Shown: piece after piece, positions 27,575 through 35,619 of the stretch | Layout of the letters: each line of letters starts with the position of its first letter | Position numbering within the stretch: the stretch's first letter is position 1 | Assembly (NCBI GenBank): GCA_003228685.1 | Contig: QIFC01000095.1 | Location: forward strand, 120,948 to 184,947 | DNA: 64,000 bases | Source of the DNA: Chloroflexota bacterium | GTDB lineage: Bacteria; Chloroflexota; Dehalococcoidia; DSTF01; RBG-16-68-14 | Reading direction: 5' to 3' | The notes under the pieces: model-generated | The model's database searches: none | Seen by the model: only the letters and a program-made list of their open reading frames with translations | What the model was told of the DNA's origin: nothing | Made by a program: the position numbers and the translations under genes

Positions 27575-28775
27575 CTACGGCCGTTGCGCGTAGGTCAGCG
27601 GGATCAGGCCGCCGGCCGACAGCTTCTCGCGCGGGTCCTCGGATGCCGCCAGCATGTCCCGCAGGTCGTAGAGCACTTCGCCCAGCGTGGTCTCCTTGTA
27701 GAGCCAGTCGTTGAGGTCGGTAGACGTCGCGCTGCGGCCCGGCTGCGCCGTCGCCGCTTCCTGATAGAACGCCTTGATGTCGTCGGCCAGATAGCGCAGC
27801 AGGAACGGCATCTCTTCGTTCGCGCCTTCCGGCGGCGTGCCCGGCTCGCCCGACACGAAGCCCGCGAGGAACGACGCTATCGTATCGACGCCCTCGACGC
27901 CGCTCAGGCCGACCGCGGACCTCCCGCGCGACCGTGTCGCCTCCTCATACCACGGCTGCAACAGCTCGACTTCGCGCAAGAGGCGCGCTTCCTGGTCGCC
28001 CGCCTCGGCTCCCGGCAGCGCGACCGGGCAGGCCCACGGCTCGCCACCGCCCGCGGGCGCGTCGTGCGGATAGTCTTCCAGCACGGGGCCGCTTTCGCGC
28101 TCCAGCAAAGCCAGTGACGCGCGCAGCACGCCGGTCTGGAACTCGGGGTCGTTGGGCGCGCCCAGCGGCCGGCCCAGCTCGAACGGCACCCAGAGCGCGC
28201 GGGGCGGGCGGATCTTCTCCGTGTGTTCGCGGATCAGGCTGATGCTCGTCGTCGCCAGACCCGCCGATTCCATATAGTGAGTCAGCGCGCCGACGGCGCG
28301 CGTGCAGAATGGTCAGATGGGGATCAGGACGGCGGCTGTCACGCCGTCGTCCTTCAGCAGCCTGGCGACCTCCGCGCCGGATTCCGCGAACCCCTCGGGC
28401 GCGGACGCTCCCATGAACGCGTAATGCCACTGCGACACGCCGCCGATCTCGCCACTGGCGGCCAGCGCATGCAGATGCTCCGGCGGGAACGCGATGTTCA
28501 CGTCCTGCTGGAATCCGCTCCTGTCGAAGTTGACGCTGACGTGGGCTCATCGCCAGGTCCGCGTAGTCCACGTCGTCCGGGATCAGGCGGTAGTCGTTCG
28601 CGCCGCCCCGGAACTTGCGGTCGTCCCGCCGATGCAGCCCCGCCGTCGACACAATCGCCACGCGCGCGTCGCGGAGCGGTGGCGGCGTGACCCACGGCGT
28701 CGACTCGAACTCGGGCATCGGCATGCTGCCGAGGAACGCACCCGCGGGGCCTGGAATATCGCTTAGTCGTACCAT
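27575..28775 (-). CDS. GrdB-like (glycine/sarcosine/betaine reductase selenoprotein B family) protein; in-frame TGA probably selenocysteine; one-base frameshift near 28543-28545
   Basis: Conceptual product MVRLSDIPGPAGAFLGSMPMPEFESTPWVTPPPLRDARVAIVSTAGLHRRDDRKF...DLAMS(fs)HVSVNFDRSGFQQDVNIAFPPEHLHALAASGEIGGVSQWHYAFMGAS...DDGVTAAVLIPI-U-PFCTRAVGALTHYMESAGLATTSISLIREHTEKIRPPRALWVPFELGRPLG...; TGA at 28313-28315 in frame with both flanks. Confidence 0.8.
28285..28301 (-). promoter_or_regulatory. Candidate bacterial SECIS hairpin
   Basis: GCGCGCC-GUC-GGCGCGC: 7-bp perfect stem, loop begins with G, loop 18 nt 3' of the UGA. Confidence 0.6.
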
Positions 28776-28860
28776 TACGTGACCGATGCTACCAGCCGCG
28801 CCTCCTGAGTATTGTGACGAAGCTTACCAAGCAATTGAGTGCCATTCTGAGCCTGTCGCC

Positions 28861-28902
28861 CATCCTGCCTGCCCGCCGCAGGAGGGAGCCTGTCGAAGGA
28901 TG
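28861..28902. repeat. CATCCT...AGGATG palindromic intergenic repeat (variant)
   Basis: catcctgcctgcccgccgcaggagggagcctgtcgaaggatg. Confidence 0.7.
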
Positions 28903-28970
28903 CTCCGGTGCCACTCGTCCCTTTGAAAGAGAGCGCGCTGCCATAGTAAGAGTCGATAGAATGCTCCACT

Positions 28971-29402
28971 ATGAGTAATGACCGGACCAGCATCCATCTG
29001 TTTACGGACGTCTCCGGCGGACCCGAGCTGGCGGACCGCCATCGCGAGGTCGCGGCCGACGTCTTGGAGCGCATCGGTGGCGTCGAGGCCCGCGAGACCG
29101 GCACGGGCGTCGCGGCGATCTTCACCGACGCGAACCGCGCCCTGATCTGCGCCGTGCAGATCCAACGCTCGTTCGAAGATTGGGGCTCGTCCAGCAGCGC
29201 GCCCGTGCGCGCCGGCATCAGCCGCCATGACGAGGACGCGGCCACCGTTACGGCGCAAGCCGGCGCTGGCGAGATCCTCGTGACGGACAGCGTGCGAGCG
29301 CTCACAGAACCTCGCGGCCACCTCTTCACGGCCAGAGGCGAGCTTCAGCTCGCCAGCGCCGTCGTCCCGCTCTTCGCCGTCCGCTGGTGGGAACACGACT
29401 GA
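28971..29402 (+). CDS. Degenerate adenylate/guanylate-cyclase-like domain protein
   Basis: HLFTDVSGGPELADRHREVAADVLERIGGVEARETGTGVAAIFTDANRALICAVQIQRSF...PLFAVRWWEHD; second catalytic Asp (GDG) reads TGTGV. Confidence 0.65.
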   Translation: MSNDRTSIHLFTDVSGGPELADRHREVAADVLERIGGVEARETGTGVAAIFTDANRALICAVQIQRSFEDWGSSSSAPVRAGISRHDEDAATVTAQAGAGEILVTDSVRALTEPRGHLFTARGELQLASAVVPLFAVRWWEHD

Positions 29403-29449
29403 TGCAGCCACGCATCTAGCGTGCGCAGACGAAGGACGGCGTGGACATC
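29402..29449 (+). pseudogene. Start-end remnant of hydrolase/cyclase family gene
   Basis: ATGCAGCCACGCATC TAG CGTGCGCAGACGAAGGACGGCGTGGACATC = MQPRI*RAQTKDGVDI, compare MVEPRIQYAQTKDGVNI at 18345. Confidence 0.6.
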
Positions 29450-29488
29450 CCTTCCTTACGCTAGGGCATTGTCAGTTTGATCGTCGAG

Positions 29489-29517
29489 TTGACAAGTCAC
29501 ATCCGATCCAGTAGAAA
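29489..29517 (+). promoter_or_regulatory. Sigma70-type promoter upstream of TetR gene
   Basis: TTGACA - 17 nt - TAGAAA. Confidence 0.55.
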
Positions 29518-29573
29518 GATGAAAGCATCTTCATTATACGCACTGAGCGTTCATCTTATCGGAGGCGTGACGG

Positions 29574-30263
29574 ATGCCGAAAGTTCCTAGCAGCTATCTG
29601 GAAGCGAGGCGCAGCGAAGTCATGGACGCCGCAATTCGCTGTACGGTTCGCAACGGCCTTCACCAGACAACGATGCAGGATATCTGCGAGGAAGCTGGTC
29701 TGAGTTCCGGCGCTCCGTATCGCTACTTCGACAACAAGGACGAGATCTTGCGGGCGATCATCGAACGTGGAACTCAGCGAGTGCAGGACGTACTCGGCGG
29801 CATGATCGAGGCGGCTCCGGACGCCGTAAGCGCGCTTGATGTGCTAACTGAATTCGAAGCCGCTGCGTTCCACGAGTCCGATTTCGAGGATCTGGTGCGG
29901 CTGGACATCGAGAGCTGGCCCGAGATTCTTCGGCACCGCGATCTCGGCGATGCGCTGAGGGAGAGGTTGGCCTTCCAGCGTGCGGTCTTGGCCGACATGC
30001 TACAGAACGTACCCATCGCATCAGCGGATCACGAGCCCTACGACCCAGATGCGCTCGCCAATCTGCTCATCGCCTTTATCCTCGGTCTTCGATTTCTCAG
30101 CGTGCTGGATTCCGAAGGCGTCGATTCAGACGCGGTGTTCTCAATCTTCAAGCGCGTCCTAGCCGACCAGGCAGGCCTCACCTCTGGGAAGAACGAAGGA
30201 TCGTTGCCTGGCGAAGCAGAAGTGCCTGAGAGCCAGGAGACCGAGGAGGGACCGCCGCCATGA
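29574..30263 (+). CDS. TetR/AcrR family regulator
   Basis: VMDAAIRCTVRNGLHQTTMQDICEEAGLSSGAPYRYFDNKDEILRAI. Confidence 0.93.
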   Translation: MPKVPSSYLEARRSEVMDAAIRCTVRNGLHQTTMQDICEEAGLSSGAPYRYFDNKDEILRAIIERGTQRVQDVLGGMIEAAPDAVSALDVLTEFEAAAFHESDFEDLVRLDIESWPEILRHRDLGDALRERLAFQRAVLADMLQNVPIASADHEPYDPDALANLLIAFILGLRFLSVLDSEGVDSDAVFSIFKRVLADQAGLTSGKNEGSLPGEAEVPESQETEEGPPP

Positions 30264-30378
30264 ACCAGGCATGTGAAGTTGGTCGACCCCGGCAAAGCAT
30301 CCGGATGGCGATGCAAAGGGCGCTGCGGCTAGTTGTTCCGATTCTGGCGGAAACAGACGGGTACCTGTGGGCGCGCTG

Positions 30379-31251
30379 ATGGCTCTTGGCAAACCCGACA
30401 ACATACTTCGCCTGAAGGACGGCCGCCTTCTCGGTTACGCGGAATACGGCGATCCCGAAGGCAAGCCTGGGTTCTTCTTTCACGGCACACCAGGCTCGCG
30501 CATGGAGGGCCAGCTCGGCCATGCCGCGGCCGCGAGCCTGGGCATGCGAATGATCGCCATCGACAGGCCGGGCTACGGACTTTCAGACTTCAAGGCGGGC
30601 CGCACTCTCCTCGACTGGCCGGACGACGTTGTCGAGCTAGCCGGCGCTCTCAACATCCAGCGATTCGCCGTCGCCGGGCTTTCTGGGGGCGGGCCATACG
30701 CGGCTGTGTGCGCTTTCAAGATTCCCGAGCGTCTAGCCGCCGCTGCCATCATCAGCGGCTCCGGCCCCCTCGATGCGCCGGATGCCATGGAAGGGATGAC
30801 CAGAGTATTCCGCATCATCAACGGTATGGCCCGCCGCTTCCCCTGGTTGATGAACGTGCCCTACTGGCTAATGTCTCGGGGCTCCCCTGACCACATTGTC
30901 TCTCGGATAACATCCTTCCTTCGCGAGCCGGATAGCTCCGTCGTCGCTCGCCCTGAGGTACGGGCGGTGCTCAGGGACGACGAGCGCGAGGCATTCCGCT
31001 CCGGCAGTCGGGGAGCCGCATGGGATTCCGTTGTACTCGCCCGTCCCTGGGGCTTCCGGCTGGAGGACATCACCATGCAGGTCCATCTCTGGCAGGGCGA
31101 TAAGGACCTGAATGTCCCTCCGGCCATGGGGCGCTACCAGGCGCAGGCCATCCCGAACTGCCGTGCCACCTTCTATCCCGACGATGGCCACTTCTCGCTG
31201 ATAGTAGACCGCATGGAGGAGATCTTGGGCACACTGGCCGCCCTGGAGTGA
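30379..31251 (+). CDS. Alpha/beta hydrolase
   Basis: FFFHGTPGSRMEGQ, DRPGYGLS, AVAGLSGGGPYA. Confidence 0.92.
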   Translation: MALGKPDNILRLKDGRLLGYAEYGDPEGKPGFFFHGTPGSRMEGQLGHAAAASLGMRMIAIDRPGYGLSDFKAGRTLLDWPDDVVELAGALNIQRFAVAGLSGGGPYAAVCAFKIPERLAAAAIISGSGPLDAPDAMEGMTRVFRIINGMARRFPWLMNVPYWLMSRGSPDHIVSRITSFLREPDSSVVARPEVRAVLRDDEREAFRSGSRGAAWDSVVLARPWGFRLEDITMQVHLWQGDKDLNVPPAMGRYQAQAIPNCRATFYPDDGHFSLIVDRMEEILGTLAALE

Positions 31252-31421
31252 CATCCATAGGAGACGCACAATCTGACCCTTTTGAAGGGAGCACGACAAT
31301 GTGCGGCATCATCGGCGACGTGATGCAGCCAGAGCGGTGGCTCACCATGGATTACACGAAGCTTTCGCCAGAGAGCGGACAACAGTGCCGCACGACTGTT
31401 CGAGGAGCGGGAGCAAGGCGG

Positions 31422-31470
31422 ATGGAGCCGCGCAGTACGCCAAGACGAAGGACGGCGTGAGATATACCGG
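31422..31470 (+). pseudogene. Start-end remnant of hydrolase/cyclase family gene (4-nt deletion)
   Basis: ATGGAGCCGCGCAGTACGCCAAGACGAAGGACGGCGTGAG versus expected ATGGAGCCGCGCATCCAGTACGCC... Confidence 0.55.
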
Positions 31471-31490
31471 GCCAGTAGGAGGACAGGACG

Positions 31491-32891
31491 ATGGGAGTGC
31501 TGAGCGAACGGAGAACCGAAATTCAGGCCCGCCTGGACGAGGTCGCGGCCAAGCACGGAATTCCGGGCATGGCCCTGGGCGTTCTCAGCGGGGAGGAGAC
31601 GCTGGAACTGGCAACCGGCGTGGCCAACATCGACACAGGCGTCGAAGCCACTCCTGACGCCGTCTTTCAGATCGGTTCAGTCACCAAGATGTATACGGCC
31701 ACCCTGGTGATGCAGCTAGTCGCGCGGGGACTCGTCGACCTGCGTACTCCGATTACGACGTACTTGCCCGAGCTGCGAATGGAGGAGACGGCGGACATTA
31801 GCGACATCACAGTCCTGCATCTTCTCACCCATACGAGCGGCATCGAAGGAGACTGCTCCTTCGACACCGGCCGCGGGGACGACGCCATCGAGAAGCTCGT
31901 GGCCAAGCTCGACCGGGTGGGCCTGATTCACGCGCCAGGTGAGATGTGGTCGTATTCCAACTCGGGCTTCGTGCTGGCGGGGCGCATCATCGAAAAAATC
32001 ACGGGGCTTCCCTGGCACGAGGCGCTCGCTACTATGCTGCTGAGGCCGCTGGGAGTCGAGACGCCCGTAACGCTCTTCGATGAGGCGATACTGTACCGCG
32101 CCGCCGTCGGACATGTGCGGAATGCCGAAACCGGGAGCATGGAGACGGCTCCATTCGGCCGCATGCCGTTCTCGAACTCCCCTGCCGGCTCGCAGTCCTT
32201 CGCCCGGGTCGGCGATGTTCTCCGCTTCGCGCGACTTCATCTCGACGGCGGCCTGGCCGCGGACGGCGAGCGGCTGCTTCCGGAGGAATTGATCCGGTCC
32301 ATGCAGGACCATCACGCCGACCAACCGCTCTCGCTCACGCGGGGTCAGGGCATAGGCTGGTTCCGGTTGAGCATCCAGCCCGAAGTCCTGCTGGCCCATG
32401 TGGGCGAAACGAGGGGGTTCTATAGCTTGCTGATCGTCGCGCCCGAGCGAAGATTCGCACTCGTCTGTTTGACGAACGCGGAGCAGGGCCTTGAGGCCGA
32501 TTACGAGCTGGCGTTCTGGGTAGGCAGCGGGCTCTTCGGCATCAACGCCGAGGTCCCAGGACAGCGCGTGGCGGGCACGAGTCCGGCCCCTGACGATCTC
32601 TCACCGTTCGCCGGAACCTACCGGCGTCTGGGCGCGGTGGTCAAGGTGGCCGTCGACGGCCCGGAGCTGGTTGTCCAGACGGACTACGAGGGGCCCCTCA
32701 AGCACACAGCGAGCACGACAGCCCGCGTGCGGCCGGTCTCGGCAACGGTATTCGTTGATTCAGCGGGCGGCGGGTTCCCGTCAGAGTTCCTTGACATCGG
32801 CGAGGAGAGACGTCCCCGGTACTTCCAATCCGGGCTACGGGCGCACCGGCGGGTTGAGCCGGACACGGGCGAGGCAGATACCCGCTCGTGA
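31491..32891 (+). CDS. Serine hydrolase (class C beta-lactamase family)
   Basis: QIGSVTKMYTA (SxxK), WSYSNSGFVLAG (YxN), LLAHVGETRGF. Confidence 0.93.
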   Translation: MGVLSERRTEIQARLDEVAAKHGIPGMALGVLSGEETLELATGVANIDTGVEATPDAVFQIGSVTKMYTATLVMQLVARGLVDLRTPITTYLPELRMEETADISDITVLHLLTHTSGIEGDCSFDTGRGDDAIEKLVAKLDRVGLIHAPGEMWSYSNSGFVLAGRIIEKITGLPWHEALATMLLRPLGVETPVTLFDEAILYRAAVGHVRNAETGSMETAPFGRMPFSNSPAGSQSFARVGDVLRFARLHLDGGLAADGERLLPEELIRSMQDHHADQPLSLTRGQGIGWFRLSIQPEVLLAHVGETRGFYSLLIVAPERRFALVCLTNAEQGLEADYELAFWVGSGLFGINAEVPGQRVAGTSPAPDDLSPFAGTYRRLGAVVKVAVDGPELVVQTDYEGPLKHTASTTARVRPVSATVFVDSAGGGFPSEFLDIGEERRPRYFQSGLRAHRRVEPDTGEADTRS

Positions 32892-32956
32892 TCGCCGGTG
32901 GGGAGGGCTTTCTCTTCTCCCCCACCGGTGAGGCCGTACCGAATGGGTTAGAGAGA

Positions 32957-32998
32957 CCTGTGAAGCTCCGATATCTCCGCTGGTGGGAGCACGACTGA
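32957..32998 (+). pseudogene. Cyclase-family C-terminal tail remnant
   Basis: Translates PVKLRYLRWWEHD*, matching tail at 29382-29402. Confidence 0.55.
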
Positions 32999-33561
32999 TG
33001 CGAGACTCACCCATGGGGCGGCCCCACAATTTCGGCCCCGCGGACGATGACCCGAGCGAACGCGTCTTCGGCGCTTGCCGCCCGGGCTTCCCGGCGAAGC
33101 AGGTCTCGGCGGAGGAGGTCGATGCCTGGACGGGCTTTATGGCTGCCGCGGCCGTGCGCCGCGTCGTCTGTCTGCTCGCCAGCAGTGCTGAGTTCAAGCC
33201 GTACCGCCGGCTACCCGGCGGACTGCTCGGCGAGTACGAGCGCACCTTTGGCTCAGGCAACGTCCTCCACGCCCCCATCCGGGACTACCGCCTCTCCAGC
33301 GCGGAGAACCTCGAGCGCGTGCTCGCGTTCCTGCGAGAAGGCGTGGAGCGAGGCGAAAAAGCCGTCGTTCACTGCGCCGGTGGCAGTGGCAGGAGCGGCC
33401 ATGTGCTGGCCGCGTGGCTGGCGCATAGCAAGGGCCTCGAGCCACATCAGGCGCTCGCCAGCATCAGACGCACGGGACGCAATCCCTACGAAGCGGTCGA
33501 ACGGGGCAGAACGGACGAGGCTGCGCTGGTGGCGCTGCTGGATAGCCAGGTCATGAGGTAG
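32998..33561 (+). CDS. Protein-tyrosine/dual-specificity phosphatase family protein
   Basis: AVVHCAGGSGRSGHVLAAWLAH (HCx5R). Confidence 0.85.
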   Translation: MRDSPMGRPHNFGPADDDPSERVFGACRPGFPAKQVSAEEVDAWTGFMAAAAVRRVVCLLASSAEFKPYRRLPGGLLGEYERTFGSGNVLHAPIRDYRLSSAENLERVLAFLREGVERGEKAVVHCAGGSGRSGHVLAAWLAHSKGLEPHQALASIRRTGRNPYEAVERGRTDEAALVALLDSQVMR

Positions 33562-33583
33562 GATTGTCGCACTGGAGGTGCGT

Positions 33584-34024
33584 ATGGACACAAACGAACG
33601 GCTCTTAATCGAACGGGATTGCCAACGCCTGGTCACCGAATACTGCCACCTGGTCGACCACGGCGAGGCGGCCCAGATCGCGGAATTGTTCAGCGAGGAC
33701 GGTGTCTGGAAGTCGCCTGAGGTCACCATGAACGGCCAGGCTGAGGTGAAGCGCGGCTTTGCCGCGCGGCAGGCGAACGCCAAGCGTATGTCGCGCCACG
33801 TCTGCAACAATTTCCTCCTTGACGTGATCGACGAAGATCACGCGGAGGGCACTGTGTACCTGACGCTCTATCGCCACGACGGCGAGCCTGGCCGGCGCAC
33901 CTCGCCACTGGAGGGGCCGCGGATGGTGGGCGAATACCGCGACCGCTTCGTCCGCACGAGCGAGGGTTGGCGCTTCGCGCACCGCGAGATTGAGGTCAGC
34001 TTCTTTCGCGGGGCCAACGCGTGA
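33584..34024 (+). CDS. SnoaL-like/NTF2-like family protein
   Basis: RDCQRLVTEYCHLVDHGEAAQIAELFSEDGVWKSPE...GPRMVGEYRDRFVRTSEGWRFAHREIEVSFFRG. Confidence 0.85.
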   Translation: MDTNERLLIERDCQRLVTEYCHLVDHGEAAQIAELFSEDGVWKSPEVTMNGQAEVKRGFAARQANAKRMSRHVCNNFLLDVIDEDHAEGTVYLTLYRHDGEPGRRTSPLEGPRMVGEYRDRFVRTSEGWRFAHREIEVSFFRGANA

Positions 34025-34815
34025 GCGAGACGCCGCGCAGGCTGGTCGGCCGTCGCGTCTTCGTGACCGGCGGCGGGAGTGGCATCGGACGGGCGAGCGT
34101 GCTCCGGCTCGCCGCGGAGGGCGCGAACGTCGCGGTCGCCGACAAGCGTGCGGACATCGCGGAAGAGACCGTCGCACTCGTCGATGAGGCCGGCGGCGAG
34201 GCCCTCGCCGTGGCCTGCGACGTCGGCTCCGAGGCGGACGTAGCGGCAGCCGTCAAGCAGGCCGTCGACGCGTTCGGCGGGCTGGACTCCGTCTTCGCCA
34301 ACGCGGGGACCTCCGGCGCGGGCTGGATCCACGAGCTGACGTTGGAGGATTGGGACGCCATCATCCGCACAAACCTGACGGGCGTGTTCCTCACCGCCAA
34401 GCACACGATCCCGCATCTCCTGGAGGCGGGCGGCGGCGCTATCGTAACGACTGGCTCCGTCGCCTCCGTCATCATCGCCGCCGGCGGCTCCGCTGCCAGC
34501 TATGCCGCCAGCAAGGGCGGAATCCTCCAGCTCACGAAGCAGATCGCAGTCGACTATGGCTCGCAGGGCATCCGCGCCAACTGCATCCTGCCGGGCGCCG
34601 TCGCGACGAACATCGGCAAGCATTCGGTGGAGGACCTGAAGACGGCCACGACCCAGGTCAGCGGGCGCCTGCCTCGCCAGATACCGGCCATTCCCATGGC
34701 CCGCCGTTCTGATCCCTCGGAACTCGCCAGCGTCGTCGCCTTCCTGCTCTCGGACGACGCCTCGTTCATGACAGGTACCGCGGTGACGGTCGACGGCGGC
34801 TATACCGCCATCTAG
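34021..34815 (+). CDS. SDR family oxidoreductase
   Basis: GRRVFVTGGGSGIGRASVLRLAAEG, YAASK; overlaps stop of previous gene. Confidence 0.93.
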   Translation: MSETPRRLVGRRVFVTGGGSGIGRASVLRLAAEGANVAVADKRADIAEETVALVDEAGGEALAVACDVGSEADVAAAVKQAVDAFGGLDSVFANAGTSGAGWIHELTLEDWDAIIRTNLTGVFLTAKHTIPHLLEAGGGAIVTTGSVASVIIAAGGSAASYAASKGGILQLTKQIAVDYGSQGIRANCILPGAVATNIGKHSVEDLKTATTQVSGRLPRQIPAIPMARRSDPSELASVVAFLLSDDASFMTGTAVTVDGGYTAI

Positions 34816-34971
34816 CACGCTAGGAGCGCCTCCGCTGGCGGGAGCACGACTGACATGAGGCTCACTGCCCTGCCCTGACGGAGTCCGGCAACTCCCCTAC
34901 TCCGCCTAATTGACATCGCTGTCCAAATCTATCAAACTGAACTATCGACAGCATTAGGAAGGAACGAACTT

Positions 34972-35568
34972 GTGACAACCGCACCTCCGAGAACCCACAA
35001 TCGGCAAGCGACATGCGAGGCGATTCTCTCGGCAACCGCCGCGATTATCACCGAGAAGGGCCTGGACAATTTCACGATCAGCGAAATCGGCAGACGCGCC
35101 GAAGTGAACCGCGCCCTCATCTACCACTACTACCAGAACCGCGAGAACCTGATCACCCATGCCGTCGACTGGATCATGGAGCGTTACAACATCACAGCGT
35201 CGCAACTTAGCGGCGACGCCGTGGCCCAGAACGCCCGCATCTACATCGAGCACCCTGAGATTGGACGCTTCGTCTTTCAACTCCTGCTCAGTGGCCGGCC
35301 GCTTCTCCGCCTGGGCGAGCGCTTGCAGGAGGCCCTCGCCCACGTGGACCTTCTCATGCGGCAGCAGTTCCCCAACACCAAGGAGGACTCCACCTTCTCC
35401 ATGGTCATCCTGGCTCTCTCGCAGTATGCCTGGTCGTTCTCGCGCCAGGAGATCGCCAACGTGTTAGGACTGAGCGTAGAAGAAGCTGATGAGCGCTTCA
35501 TCGAAGCGCAGCGCCACGTCTCCGAGCTCGGCCTTGAGAAACTGGCCGCCGAGGCCAGCAAGTCCTAA
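34972..35568 (+). CDS. TetR/AcrR family regulator
   Basis: AILSATAAIITEKGLDNFTISEIGRRAEVNRALIYHYYQNRENLI. Confidence 0.9.
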   Translation: MTTAPPRTHNRQATCEAILSATAAIITEKGLDNFTISEIGRRAEVNRALIYHYYQNRENLITHAVDWIMERYNITASQLSGDAVAQNARIYIEHPEIGRFVFQLLLSGRPLLRLGERLQEALAHVDLLMRQQFPNTKEDSTFSMVILALSQYAWSFSRQEIANVLGLSVEEADERFIEAQRHVSELGLEKLAAEASKS

Positions 35569-35619
35569 CGCCTGCGCTGAGTCCTTAGCCGTCGCCGCCG
35601 GACCTCCGCCGGACAAGAC

